A stretch of DNA of 64,000 bases from [Empedobacter] haloabium (lineage in GTDB: Bacteria; Pseudomonadota; Gammaproteobacteria; Burkholderiales; Burkholderiaceae_D). The notes under the pieces were generated by a model. It made no database searches. It saw nothing but the letters and a program-made list of their open reading frames with translations, and was not told the origin of the DNA. Position numbers and translations under genes: made by a program. The stretch covers positions 6,324,001-6,388,000 of the forward strand of contig CP136508.1 of assembly GCA_008011715.2 (NCBI GenBank). The letters run 5' to 3'. Of the stretch, positions 26,939-35,388 are shown in pieces (position 1 is the stretch's first letter; every line of letters starts with the position of its first letter).

Positions 26939-26965
26939 AAAAGGACCCGCGAGGGTCCTTTTTTT
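26939..26965 (+). terminator. Rho-independent terminator of the barrel-protein gene
   Basis: AAGGACCC-GCGA-GGGTCCTT followed by TTTTT, 40 bp after the stop codon. The stem is preceded by an A-run, so it could also work on the other strand for the convergent ettA gene. Confidence 0.9.
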
Positions 26966-26982
26966 ACGTCTACCGACCAGCC

Positions 26983-27021
26983 CGTGTCCCACCGTGGGGT
27001 CAGTCACCGCGGTAGGACACG
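26983..27021. repeat. GTGTCC-GGGGTCAGTCAC palindromic unit (single copy)
   Basis: CGTGTCCCACCG and CGGTAGGACACG pair 11 of 12 positions around a loop containing GGGGTCAGTCACC. It is the simplest copy of the repeat that recurs at 43.3, 47.4 and 61.5 kb, here between convergent genes (barrel protein and ettA). Confidence 0.8.
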
Positions 27022-27045
27022 AGCCCAGCCTTAAACAGGCCGAGA

Positions 27046-28713
27046 TCAGGTCGTCAGTGGCTTGTAGCGGATACGCTTCGGCTTGGCGCCTTCTTCGCCC
27101 AGGCGCTTTTTCTTGTCCGCTTCGTATTCCTGGTAGTTACCGTCGAAGAAGGTAACCTGCGAATTGCCTTCGAAGGCCAGGATGTGCGTCGCGATACGGT
27201 CCAGGAACCAGCGATCGTGCGAGATGACCATGACGGAACCGGCGAATTCCAGCAGCGCGTCTTCCAGCGCGCGCAGGGTTTCGACGTCCAGGTCGTTCGA
27301 CGGTTCGTCCAGCAGCAGTACGTTGCCGCCCTTGAGCAGCGTCTTGGCCAGGTGCAGGCGGCCGCGTTCACCGCCGGACAGGTTGCCGACGATCTTCTGC
27401 TGGTCGCCGCCCTTGAAGTTGAAGCGGCCGAGATACGCACGCGACGGCATCTCGAAGCGGCCGACCGACAGCATGTCCGCGCCGCCCGACACGTCCTCGA
27501 ACACGGTCTTGTTGTTGGCCAGCTCGTCGCGGCTCTGGTCCACCAGCGAGATTTTCGCCGTCTGGCCAATGACGACTTCGCCGCTGTCCGGCTTGTCGAT
27601 GCCCGCAATCATCTTGAACAGGGTCGACTTACCGGCACCGTTCGGGCCGATGATGCCGACGATCGCGCCCGGCGGCACGGTGAACGACAGGTTGTCGATC
27701 AGCAGGCGGTCGCCGAAGGCTTTCGACACGTTCTTGAATTCGATGACTTCATTGCCCAGGCGCTCGGCGACCGGAATGAAGATCTCCTGCGTCTCGTTGC
27801 GCTTCTGGTATTCGTATTCGGACAGTTCGTTGAAGCGGGCCAGGCGAGCCTTCGACTTGGCTTGACGCGCCTTCGGATTCTGGCGTGCCCACTCCAGTTC
27901 CTTCTGCAGCGCCTTCTGGCGCGCCGATTCGGTCGCTTCTTCCTGCTTCAGGCGGGCCTGCTTCTGGTCCAGCCAGGAGCTGTAGTTGCCCTTCCAGGGG
28001 ATGCCATGGCCGCGGTCCAGTTCCAGGATCCATTCGGCGGCGTTGTCGAGGAAATAGCGGTCGTGGGTGATGCCGACCACGGTGCCAGGGAAGCGCAGCA
28101 GGAACTGCTCCAGCCATTCGACCGATTCGGCATCCAGGTGGTTGGTCGGCTCGTCCAGCAGCAGCATGTCCGGCTTCGACAGCAGCAGCTTGCACAGCGC
28201 CACGCGGCGCTTCTCACCGCCGGACAGCACGCCGATCTTGGCATCCCACGGCGGCAGGCGCAGCGCATCGGCGGCCATTTCCAGCTGCAGGTTCAGGTTG
28301 CCGCCGTCCGAGGCGGAGATGATCGCCTCCAGGCGCGCCTGCTCGGCGGCCAGCGCGTCGAAGTCGGCATCCTCTTCCGCGTAGGCGGCATAGACGGCGT
28401 CCAGCTTGGCTTGTGCCTCGAAGGCTTCGCCCAGGCCCGACTCCACTTCCTGGCGCACGGTCTTCTCCGGGTCCAGCTGCGGTTCCTGCGGCAGGTAACC
28501 GATGTTCAGGCCCGGCATCGGGCGTGCTTCACCCTGGATGTCCGTGTCGATGCCCGCCATGATTTTCAGCAACGTCGACTTACCGGAGCCGTTCAGGCCC
28601 AGCACGCCGATCTTCGCGCCCGGGAAGAAGGACAGCGAAATATCCTTGAGGATCTGGCGCTTGGGCGGGACGATTTTGCCCACGCGGTTCATGGTATAGA
28701 CGTAATTTGCCAT
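27046..28713 (-). CDS. ettA: Energy-dependent translational throttle protein EttA (ABC-F)
   Basis: A 555-residue soluble protein with two ABC domains. The first Walker A is GLNGSGKSTLL, the second GPNGAGKSTLF. Signatures are LSGGEKRRVAL and LSGGERGRLHL, with Walker B LLLDEPTNHLD and LLLDEPSNDLD. Between the domains lies a lysine/arginine-rich linker (RQNPKARQAKSKARLARF) and, early in domain 1, the 'arm' insertion typical of EttA. It binds the ribosomal E site and gates elongation by ATP/ADP ratio. The N-terminus ANYVYTMNRVGKIVPPKRQI is diagnostic of EttA against Uup or YheS. Confidence 0.96.
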   Translation of the reverse strand: MANYVYTMNRVGKIVPPKRQILKDISLSFFPGAKIGVLGLNGSGKSTLLKIMAGIDTDIQGEARPMPGLNIGYLPQEPQLDPEKTVRQEVESGLGEAFEAQAKLDAVYAAYAEEDADFDALAAEQARLEAIISASDGGNLNLQLEMAADALRLPPWDAKIGVLSGGEKRRVALCKLLLSKPDMLLLDEPTNHLDAESVEWLEQFLLRFPGTVVGITHDRYFLDNAAEWILELDRGHGIPWKGNYSSWLDQKQARLKQEEATESARQKALQKELEWARQNPKARQAKSKARLARFNELSEYEYQKRNETQEIFIPVAERLGNEVIEFKNVSKAFGDRLLIDNLSFTVPPGAIVGIIGPNGAGKSTLFKMIAGIDKPDSGEVVIGQTAKISLVDQSRDELANNKTVFEDVSGGADMLSVGRFEMPSRAYLGRFNFKGGDQQKIVGNLSGGERGRLHLAKTLLKGGNVLLLDEPSNDLDVETLRALEDALLEFAGSVMVISHDRWFLDRIATHILAFEGNSQVTFFDGNYQEYEADKKKRLGEEGAKPKRIRYKPLTT

Positions 28714-28912
28714 TTAGAAATAACTCGATGAGATGAAGATGGAAATACAGAAGGTCAACAAGGATACGCCAAACGGGCACGGGGGGCTAGGGAAACGACC
28801 GGGCGCGCTGGTCGGTGGCTTGCGCCCGATCGGTTCGGACGCATGAGAACGCTTGCATAATGAAGCGTAGGGCATTACGCTGCTATCAATGATAGCGAAG
28901 AGGGGGGAAGCC

Positions 28913-29119
28913 ATGGCCCAGTTACTGGTACGCGATATCGACGAGGCGGTGGTCGATGCCTTGAAACGCACCGCCGCCGGCAATGGCCGCAGCGCGGAGG
29001 CGGAACACCGCGAAATCCTGCGCGGCGCGTTGACGGTGCGCCCGAAAAAGCGTTCGTTCAAGGAAGTGCTGGCGGCGATGCCGTATTTCGAGGATGACGC
29101 ACTGTTCGACGTGCGCTGA
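28913..29119 (+). CDS. FitA-like antitoxin (ribbon-helix-helix)
   Basis: A 68-residue protein: MAQLLVRDIDEAVVDALKRT is an Arc-type ribbon-helix-helix strand and first helix, then NGRSAEAEHREILRGAL is the typical FitA second helix. The C-terminal acidic/aromatic tail (PYFEDDALFDVR) would enter the toxin active site. A strong GGGGGAAG precedes the ATG at 28913. It is directly followed by its PIN toxin. The pair would autoregulate its promoter in the 199-bp gap behind divergent ettA. Confidence 0.88.
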   Translation: MAQLLVRDIDEAVVDALKRTAAGNGRSAEAEHREILRGALTVRPKKRSFKEVLAAMPYFEDDALFDVR

Positions 29120-29124
29120 GCGCC

Positions 29125-29574
29125 ATGTATCTGCTCGATACCAACGTCATTTCGGAGTATCGCAAGGGCGCGCACGCCGATCGCGGCGTGCAGGCGTTTT
29201 TCGCCGGTGTGCAAAGTGAGGAGTTGTTCCTGCCGGCCCAGGTGGTCGGCGAAATCCAGGCCGGCATTGCCCGGCTGCGCCGGCAGGAAGACGAACTGGC
29301 CGCCCAGCGCGCCCGGCTGTACGAAAGCTGGCTGGACGAACTGCTCGAGACGTTTGGCGCCCGGGTGCTGGAATTCGATACCGAGGCGGCGCGCGTGTGG
29401 GGCACCTTGCTCGGCAATGACAAGCACGATCCGCACCCGATCGACAAGCAGATCGCCGCGATCGCGCTGGTGCACGACCTGGTCGTCGTCACGCGCGACC
29501 ACGGCACGGCCTTCAAAACCTTGCGCCCGGTACGGGCGCTCGACCCGTTCAGCGTCGGCGTACCGGCCGGCTGA
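29125..29574 (+). CDS. PIN-domain toxin (FitB/VapC-like)
   Basis: A 149-residue PIN-domain ribonuclease. Acidic residues are in MYLLDTNVISE (Asp5), the central Glu in VVGEIQAGI, Asp in HPIDKQIAA and VVVTRDHG. It would cleave RNA and be held by the FitA-like protein encoded 5 bp upstream. Length and motifs fit FitB better than short VapC. All catalytic acids look intact, so the toxin is probably active. Confidence 0.9.
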   Translation: MYLLDTNVISEYRKGAHADRGVQAFFAGVQSEELFLPAQVVGEIQAGIARLRRQEDELAAQRARLYESWLDELLETFGARVLEFDTEAARVWGTLLGNDKHDPHPIDKQIAAIALVHDLVVVTRDHGTAFKTLRPVRALDPFSVGVPAG

Positions 29575-29583
29575 CAGTGGCGC

Positions 29584-30465
29584 TCAGGCCGCCGCCGTGC
29601 GCCGGCTGACCCACAAGCCTTCCATCACGTACAGCGCCAGCGCGCTCCAGATGATCACGAAGCCGGCCAGGCGCGCCGCCGAGAACGTTTCGCCGAACAC
29701 CGTCAGGCCCAGCAGCATCTGGATCGTGGGGCCGATATATTGCAGCATGCCCAGTACGGACAATGGAATGCGCCGCGCCCCCGCCGCGAACAGCAGCAGG
29801 GGGATCGCCGTGATCGGGCCGGCGGCCGCGAGCAGCCAGCGCGTGCTGTCGCTCGGGGTGTTCAGGAAGGCATTGTCGCCATGCAGCGTCAGCCAGCCGA
29901 CATAGATTGCCGCCAGCGGGAACAGCAGCAGCGTCTCGAACGACAGCCCTTCCAGCGCCGCCAGCGCGGCGGTCTTGCGCAGCAGGCCGTAGGCGCCGAA
30001 GGTCGCCGCCAGCAGCAAGGCGATCCACGGCAGCTGGCCGGCCTGCCACGTCAGCCACAGCACGCCGGTGGCGGCCACGCCGATGGCGGCCCACTGGCCC
30101 GGGCGCAGGCGCTCCTTCAGCACGAGCAGGCCCAGCAGCACGTTGACGAGCGGATTGATGAAGTAACCCAGGCTGGCGTCGATCACGTGGCCGTTGTTGA
30201 CGGCCCAGATGTAGATGAACCAGTTGGCCGACAGCAGCAGGGCGGACAGGATGAACGTGCCCACCACGCGTGGCCGGCGCAGCACGTCCGGCAGCCACTG
30301 CCACTGGCGCCGCACCGTCAGCACGGCGCACAGGAACAGCAGCGACCACACCATGCGATGGGCCAGGATCTGCATCGGCGGCACCTCGTGCAGCGCCTTG
30401 AAATACAGCGGGAACAGGCCCCAGATCAGGAATGCCAGCGCGGCATAGGCGACGCCGCGGTTCAT
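29584..30465 (-). CDS. rarD: EamA-family transporter RarD
   Basis: A 293-residue inner-membrane protein with about ten hydrophobic helices in two EamA repeats. RarD-specific features are WGLFPLYFKALHEVPPMQIL and HRMVWSLLFL near the N-terminus, ANWFIYIWAVNNGHVIDASLGYFINPL, and GMLQYIGPTIQMLLGLTVFGE. It is of drug/metabolite-transporter type with unknown substrate. The start at 30465 (MNRGVAYAALAFLIWG) is chosen because the helix begins there; the frame is open about 190 bp further out. It ends 10 bp from the convergent toxin gene. Confidence 0.9.
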   Translation of the reverse strand: MNRGVAYAALAFLIWGLFPLYFKALHEVPPMQILAHRMVWSLLFLCAVLTVRRQWQWLPDVLRRPRVVGTFILSALLLSANWFIYIWAVNNGHVIDASLGYFINPLVNVLLGLLVLKERLRPGQWAAIGVAATGVLWLTWQAGQLPWIALLLAATFGAYGLLRKTAALAALEGLSFETLLLFPLAAIYVGWLTLHGDNAFLNTPSDSTRWLLAAAGPITAIPLLLFAAGARRIPLSVLGMLQYIGPTIQMLLGLTVFGETFSAARLAGFVIIWSALALYVMEGLWVSRRTAAA

Positions 30466-30674
30466 GCGTACGCTCCAGCGCGCTGCGCGCCGCCAGAAGA
30501 ACCGTGTGAATAATATTGCATTGTTTACTCTCGTGAATCGGGGAAAATACCATAATGGCGGCGGGCCTGCAGGCGAGCCCCCTGGAGCGGCCCGCACGAA
30601 AGGCGGGCTCTGCTTGCATTTCCGGCACGGTTGACCTATTGTGCAATGCGCCAAAACTCACTTTGGGTGCACCT

Positions 30675-32546
30675 TTGACAGATAAAAAAAGCAGTATCGC
30701 CGCGCTGACCCTGGCCGCGGTGGGGATCGTCTATGGCGATATCGGGACGAGCCCTCTCTACACGCTGAAAACCATCTTCGATCCGGAACACGGCCTGGCC
30801 CTGAACCAGGCCAACCTGCTCGGCATCGTCTCGCTGATCTTCTGGGGCCTGACGCTGATCGTCTCGCTGAAATACGTTACCCTCGTGCTGCGTGCGGACA
30901 ACCGCGGCGAGGGCGGCATCATGGCCCTGATGGCGTTGGTACTGAACTCCGTCAGCAAGCGCTCGGCATGGCATTTCCCGCTGCTCGTCATCGGCGTGCT
31001 GGGCGCCACGATGTTCTATGGCGACAGCGTCGTCACGCCCGCGATCTCCGTGCTGGGTGCCATCGAGGGCCTGGAAGTGGCCGCGCCGGGGCTGGAACGC
31101 TATGTCGTGCCGCTGACGATCGTCGTGCTGGTATCGCTGTACGCGCTGCAGCGCCACGGCACGGCCGGCATCGGCCGCTGGTTCGGCCCGGTCATGGTGC
31201 TGTGGTTCGCCGCGCTGGCCGTCATGGGCGTCATCAATATCGTGCAGGAGCCGGCCATCCTGGCGGCCCTGAATCCGCTGCATGCGATCACCTTCCTGTA
31301 CCAGAACGGATTCATCGCGTTCGTGGCGCTGGGCGCCGTCGTGCTGGCATTGACCGGGGCCGAGGCGCTGTACGCCGACATGGGCCACTTCGGCAAGAAG
31401 CCGATCCGCATGGCCTGGTTCATGATCTGCTTCCCCGCGCTGGCACTGAATTATTTTGGCCAGGGTGCCCTCCTGATCCGCAATCCCGAGGCCATCTCGA
31501 ACCCGTTCTTCCAGCAGCTGGGCAGTTGGAGCGTGTATCCGCTGGTGGTACTGTCGACGATGGCCGCCGTGATCGCGTCGCAGGCCACGATCTCGGGCAC
31601 GTTCTCGATGACCAAGCAGGCCATCGCGCTGGGCCTGCTGCCGCGCATGCGCGTGCTGCACACCTCCGAACACCAGATCGGCCAGATCTACATCCCGGCC
31701 GTCAACTGGCTGCAGCTGGCCGTCGTGCTGGTGGCCGTCGTCGGCTTCGGCTCGTCGGACCGCCTGGCCGGCGCCTACGGCATCGCCGTCACGGCGACCA
31801 TGCTGGCCACGACCATCCTGACGTTCTTCGTCACGCGCTACCGCTGGCACCTGCCGCTGGCGGTGTGCCTGGGCGCCACGGGCTTCTTCCTGATCATGGA
31901 TATCGCGCTGTTCTCGGCCAGCACCTTGAAGCTGTTCCATGGCGGCTGGATGCCGCTGGCACTGGGCACGGCGCTGTTTACGATCATGATGACGTGGCGC
32001 ACCGGCCGCCATCTGGTGTTCAGCAACCTGGAAAAGCACGCGATCCCGCTGGAGGATTTCCTGTCGTCGCTGTTCGTGGCGCCGCCGGTGCGCGTGCCCG
32101 GCACGGCCATCTTCCTGCGCGGCGAAAGCGATGGCGTGCCGCATGCGATGCTGCACAACCTGTCGCACAACAAGGTGCTGCACGAGCGCGTCGTGTTCCT
32201 GACGGTGCATATCCTGGAGGAGCCCTACGTGGCGCGCGCCGACCAGGTGCGCATCGCCGACCTGGGGCACCAGTGCTTCCAGGTCAACGTCAGCTACGGC
32301 TTCAAGGACGAACCGGACATCCCCGCCATCCTGACCCTGTGCGGCGAATTGGGGCTGCCGTTCGAGATGATGGAGACGTCGTTCTTCATCGCGCGCCAGA
32401 CGGTGATCTCGGCGCCAGGCGAAGGCATGGCGTCGTGGCGCGAGCACCTGTTCGTCGCGATGTCACGCAACGCGCGCGCCGCCGCCGACTATTACCAGAT
32501 CCCGCCCAACCGGGTGATCGAGCTGGGTACACAGGTGGAGATCTGA
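30675..32546 (+). CDS. kup: Low-affinity potassium transporter Kup
   Basis: Proton-coupled K+ uptake protein, about 623 residues with roughly twelve membrane helices and a C-terminal cytosolic domain. The N-terminal block AALTLAAVGIVYGDIGTSPL is the Kup hallmark, followed by ADNRGEGGIMALMAL. A TTG at 30675 (MTDKKSS) gives the E. coli Kup length and N-terminus. An ATG 120 bp upstream at 30555 would add 40 residues with no counterpart in the family as I know it. No strong ribosome site precedes the TTG, so the start is uncertain. Confidence 0.93.
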   Translation: MTDKKSSIAALTLAAVGIVYGDIGTSPLYTLKTIFDPEHGLALNQANLLGIVSLIFWGLTLIVSLKYVTLVLRADNRGEGGIMALMALVLNSVSKRSAWHFPLLVIGVLGATMFYGDSVVTPAISVLGAIEGLEVAAPGLERYVVPLTIVVLVSLYALQRHGTAGIGRWFGPVMVLWFAALAVMGVINIVQEPAILAALNPLHAITFLYQNGFIAFVALGAVVLALTGAEALYADMGHFGKKPIRMAWFMICFPALALNYFGQGALLIRNPEAISNPFFQQLGSWSVYPLVVLSTMAAVIASQATISGTFSMTKQAIALGLLPRMRVLHTSEHQIGQIYIPAVNWLQLAVVLVAVVGFGSSDRLAGAYGIAVTATMLATTILTFFVTRYRWHLPLAVCLGATGFFLIMDIALFSASTLKLFHGGWMPLALGTALFTIMMTWRTGRHLVFSNLEKHAIPLEDFLSSLFVAPPVRVPGTAIFLRGESDGVPHAMLHNLSHNKVLHERVVFLTVHILEEPYVARADQVRIADLGHQCFQVNVSYGFKDEPDIPAILTLCGELGLPFEMMETSFFIARQTVISAPGEGMASWREHLFVAMSRNARAAADYYQIPPNRVIELGTQVEI

Positions 32547-32674
32547 CGACTGTACGCGACAAATTTGTAACCAAATTGTTGCAAATGTGCATTGGGCGTT
32601 CCGCTCCGTTACACTCGGCGGCTGGACGCGCTGGCCCGGCCATGCGCGCATCTCAATCCATCACAGTGAGCCCA

Positions 32675-33121
32675 ATGAAATCGATCTTCCAGCTTGTTGC
32701 ATCCCTGACCTGCGCGCTGGCGCTGACCGCTTGTGGCGGCGGCGGCAGCGACAGCCCCGCCCCGACCGCGCCCGTGCAGCCGGCGTTCAGCAAGACCGAC
32801 ACGGTGGTCGGCACCGGCATCGAAGCTGCCGCTGGCGACAGCGTCACCGTCAACTACACGGGCTGGCTGTATTCGGCGACGGCGGCGGGCAACAAGGGTA
32901 ACCAGATTGATACCAGCACGGGCCGCGGTCCGCTCACGTTCACGCTGGGCAGCGGCGCAGTCATCAAGGGCTGGGACCAGGGCGTGCCGGGCATGAAGGT
33001 CGGCGGCAAGCGTACGCTGGTCATTCCGGCCGACCTGGCATATGGTGCGCAAGGCCGGGGTTCGATCCCGGGTAACGCGGCGCTGATCTTCGACGTCGAA
33101 ATGGTAGCCATCAAGCGCTGA
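32675..33121 (+). CDS. FKBP-type peptidyl-prolyl isomerase, lipoprotein
   Basis: A 148-residue protein with a lipoprotein signal (MKSIFQLVASLTCALALTAC, lipobox LTAC) followed by GGGGS linker residues and one FKBP domain. The domain shows DSVTVNYTGWL, the ligand-pocket FTLGSGAVIKGWDQGVPGMKVGGKR (split here by insertions) and PADLAYGAQGRGSIPGNAALIFDVE. It would be anchored in the outer or inner membrane, facing the periplasm, and catalyse proline isomerisation in folding. The start has GTGAG five bases ahead. A terminator follows directly. Confidence 0.92.
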   Translation: MKSIFQLVASLTCALALTACGGGGSDSPAPTAPVQPAFSKTDTVVGTGIEAAAGDSVTVNYTGWLYSATAAGNKGNQIDTSTGRGPLTFTLGSGAVIKGWDQGVPGMKVGGKRTLVIPADLAYGAQGRGSIPGNAALIFDVEMVAIKR

Positions 33122-33136
33122 TCCGCGCCGGCACCG

Positions 33137-33170
33137 AAAAACGGCGGCCCGAGGGCCGCCGTTTTTTTTA
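33137..33170. terminator. Bidirectional rho-independent terminator
   Basis: AAAA-ACGGCGGCCC-GA-GGGCCGCCGT-TTTTTTT, a 10-bp GC stem with A and T tracts on both sides, 15 bp after the FKBP stop. On the minus strand it directly abuts the truncated permease reading frame, whose TAA stop lies in the T/A tract. Confidence 0.92.
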
Positions 33171-33218
33171 TTCGCGCAGCAGCAGGCGCCAGCCGATGCG
33201 TACGTGGGCGGCGCGCAT
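33168..33218 (-). pseudogene. Truncated ABC permease remnant (16 codons)
   Basis: The stop of the ABC ATPase overlaps an ATG (TGATG at 33216-33220) that opens MRAAHVRIGWRLLLRE and then stops inside the T-tract of the neighbouring terminator. A short basic, amphipathic IGWRLLLR-type start is what many FtsX/MacB-type permeases show before their first membrane helix. The permease is the one component missing from this HlyD/ATPase locus. I infer a deletion that removed the rest of the permease. The 16-residue match is too short to prove it. Confidence 0.5.
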
Positions 33219-33898
33219 CACGCGGCCCGTAGCGCGTCGACCATGATGCGGCCGTCCAGCAGGTTCAAGGTGCGCGAGGCCTGCGCGGCGTGGCTGGGCG
33301 AGTGCGTCACCATGACCACCGTCGTGCCTTCGGCGTTAATCGTGCGCAGCAGGCGCATCACCTCGTCGCCATGGGCCGTGTCCAGGTTGCCGGTCGGTTC
33401 GTCGGCCAGCAGGATCGCCGGTCCCGCCACCAGCGCGCGGGCGATCGCCACGCGCTGCTGCTGGCCACCGGAGAGCTGCGATGGCCGGTGTTTGGCGCGG
33501 TGCGCCACGCCCAGCTTGTCCAGCATCGCCGCCACGCGGGCGCGCCGCTCGCGCACCACCATGCCGGTGTATTCCAGCGCCAGCTCCACGTTCTCGAATA
33601 CCGACAGCTCCTCGATCAGGTTGAAACTCTGGAAGATGAAGCCGATGCGGCCGCGCCGCAGTTCGTTCAGCTGCGCCTCGCTCCAGCCGGCCACGTTGCG
33701 CCCCTCGAACCAGTAGTCGCCGCTGGTGGGCACGTCCAGCAGGCCCAGGAGGCTGAGCAGGGTGGACTTGCCGCAGCCGGAGGGACCGGTGATGGCGACG
33801 TATTCGCCCGCGTCGATTTCCAGGTCGATGCGGTCGAGGGCCGTGGTCCGCACCTCGCCGGCCACGTGGATCTTGCTGACGCCTGAGAGTTTGAGCAT
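33218..33898 (-). CDS. ABC transporter ATPase (MacB/LolD type)
   Basis: A 226-residue ATPase: Walker A GPSGCGKSTLL, Q-loop FIFQSFNLI, signature QLSGGQQQRVAIAR, Walker B AILLADEPTGNLD, H-loop VMVTHSP. The IFQSFNLI and ADEPTGNLD segments place it in the MacB/LolD/FtsE group that drives FtsX-like permeases. It follows the HlyD-type adaptor gene by 28 bp on the same strand. No intact permease gene follows, only a 16-codon remnant, so the ATPase may be orphaned. Confidence 0.9.
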   Translation of the reverse strand: MLKLSGVSKIHVAGEVRTTALDRIDLEIDAGEYVAITGPSGCGKSTLLSLLGLLDVPTSGDYWFEGRNVAGWSEAQLNELRRGRIGFIFQSFNLIEELSVFENVELALEYTGMVVRERRARVAAMLDKLGVAHRAKHRPSQLSGGQQQRVAIARALVAGPAILLADEPTGNLDTAHGDEVMRLLRTINAEGTTVVMVTHSPSHAAQASRTLNLLDGRIMVDALRAA

Positions 33899-33926
33899 TG
33901 CCGTTCCTTTTGTTCGAGTGGGAAGA

Positions 33927-35168
33927 TTACTGCGAAATCCGCAGCCGGGTCGATTTTCCGAAGCCGCCGTAGCTTGAAACGATCACCCGCTCGCCCGCGC
34001 GCAAGCCGTCCAGCACCTCGACCTGGGCGTTGTTGCGCCGGCCGGTGCGGATCGCCCGGCGTTCGGCGTGGCTGGCATCGGTCAGCACGAAGGCCCAGGC
34101 GCCGCCGGTGTCGTTGACGAAGGCGCCGTTCGGCAGCAGCAGCGCCGGCGCCGGTTCGCCCAGCGTGATCTGCGCATCGACGCTCTGGCCGGGACTCAGC
34201 ACCTCCGGCTGGCCCTGCGTGAACAGCAGTTCGGCCGTGAAGCGGCCGTCCTTGATCTGCGGGTAGACGGTGCCGACCCTGACCGGGTAGCGGCGGCCGT
34301 CCTGGATCACGCTGCCCTGTCGGCCCACGGTCACGCGGCTCAAGTAGAACTCGTCGATGGGCGCAAGGAGCTTGAAGCGCGCCGGATCGTCGATGCGGCC
34401 CACGTTCTTGCCGGTGACGATCGATTCGCCCACCTGCAGCCGAAAATCCGTCAGGCGTCCCGCCACGGGCGCGCGCACGGCCAGCGCGTCGACGGTGGCT
34501 TGCACCAGCTGCAGGCCGGCGCGCAGGCCACCGATGGCTTCCTCCAGCTGGCCCAGCGCATTGCCGCGCACCTTGTCCTCGGCCAGGTTGCTGGCCTGTT
34601 CCAGCGCCAGCGCGCGCTGGGCCTTGTCGCGCCGGTCGCAGGTCTCCTCCAGTGCGGCGGCGGAGATAAAACCTTGCGTGGCCAGGCGCCGCTGACGGGC
34701 GCAGCTTTTGTCGGCCTGCTCCAGCGCGAAGGCGAGGTCGTCCAGGCGGCGCTGGCGCTGGCTGCGGTCGTTCTGCTCGGCGACGCGCAAGGTGGACAGG
34801 TTGGAGATCTGCTGTGCCAGCTCGGACTGGCGCGCGAGGAGCTCCAGGTTGCGCTGCGGGTTCGAGATGCGGAACAGCAGGTCACCTTGTTTCACCAGCT
34901 CGCCGTCGCGCGCGTACACCTCCTCGATGCGGCCCGATTCGACCGAGTCGAGGATGACGGCGCGCAGCGGCGCGGCGCTGGCGCGCACGGCGATATCGTC
35001 ACGGAAGATGCCCCGTTCGACGCTGGCGATGCGCAGGTCGCGGCCTTCGACCTGCAGGCCGCTGGGCAGCCAGTACCACAGCGCCAAGGCTCCCGCCGCC
35101 GCAAGCATCACTGCGGCGGCGGCCAGCGCAAGGGTGCGGCCCCGCTTGCGGGGCACGATGGTGTCCAT
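33927..35168 (-). CDS. HlyD/RND-type periplasmic adaptor subunit
   Basis: About 413 residues with an N-terminal membrane helix (ALAAAAVMLAAAGALALWYWL), a lipoyl/barrel-sandwich domain (SVESGRIEEVYARDGELVKQGDLL), a long coiled-coil hairpin rich in Gln/Arg/Leu (about residues 110-215), the returning half-lipoyl VRAPVAGRLTDFRLQVGE, and a beta-barrel. An ATG at 35207 is also in frame. The -24/-12 promoter at 35219-35234 would start RNA near 35209, so the inner ATG at 35168 is the better start. It links an inner-membrane ABC pump to the outer membrane. Confidence 0.85.
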   Translation of the reverse strand: MDTIVPRKRGRTLALAAAAVMLAAAGALALWYWLPSGLQVEGRDLRIASVERGIFRDDIAVRASAAPLRAVILDSVESGRIEEVYARDGELVKQGDLLFRISNPQRNLELLARQSELAQQISNLSTLRVAEQNDRSQRQRRLDDLAFALEQADKSCARQRRLATQGFISAAALEETCDRRDKAQRALALEQASNLAEDKVRGNALGQLEEAIGGLRAGLQLVQATVDALAVRAPVAGRLTDFRLQVGESIVTGKNVGRIDDPARFKLLAPIDEFYLSRVTVGRQGSVIQDGRRYPVRVGTVYPQIKDGRFTAELLFTQGQPEVLSPGQSVDAQITLGEPAPALLLPNGAFVNDTGGAWAFVLTDASHAERRAIRTGRRNNAQVEVLDGLRAGERVIVSSYGGFGKSTRLRISQ

Positions 35169-35218
35169 GGCGGCGCCGGCGGCGGGGCGGAGGGTGTGCG
35201 GTGTCATGCCGGTACTTC

Positions 35219-35234
35219 AGCAAGCGATGTGCCA
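35219..35234 (-). promoter_or_regulatory. Sigma-54 promoter (-24/-12)
   Basis: On the minus strand TGGCAC-ATCGC-TTGCT matches the sigma-54 consensus (TGGCAC-N5-TTGCW) at every defined base, with the required spacing of GG and GC. It faces the adaptor/ATPase genes, and the divergent gene encodes a sigma-54 activator. Transcription should begin about 12 bases after the GC, near 35209. Confidence 0.85.
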
Positions 35235-35274
35235 GGCTTGAAAACGCCGTGCCGGCGTGGCTTTGCGGCGTGGG

Positions 35275-35316
35275 TTGTCCACTACCGGACAAGTCGCGCT
35301 GTCCGCTTCCGGACAG
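35275..35316. promoter_or_regulatory. Two tandem palindromes, candidate enhancer sites of the sigma-54 regulator
   Basis: Two dyads of the same form: TTGTCC-ACTACC-GGACAA (35275-35292) and CTGTCC-GCTTCC-GGACAG (35299-35316), both TGTCC-N6-GGACA, with centres 24 bp apart. They lie 41-82 bp upstream of the -24 element and 73-114 bp before the regulator start. This is the classic place for upstream activator sites of an NtrC-type protein. Binding by the neighbouring regulator is inferred. Confidence 0.75.
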
Positions 35317-35388
35317 CGGATTAGGCCGTCGCCCCCGGGCCCAAACGCTGCTGCTAGAATGGTCCGATCGCTACTGACCGCACCGTCC

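Noticed and set aside
30968..33121. 717-residue frame running from inside kup into the FKBP gene
   Set aside because: Most of it is an out-of-frame shadow of kup. Only the last 148 residues, with lipobox and FKBP domain, are real.
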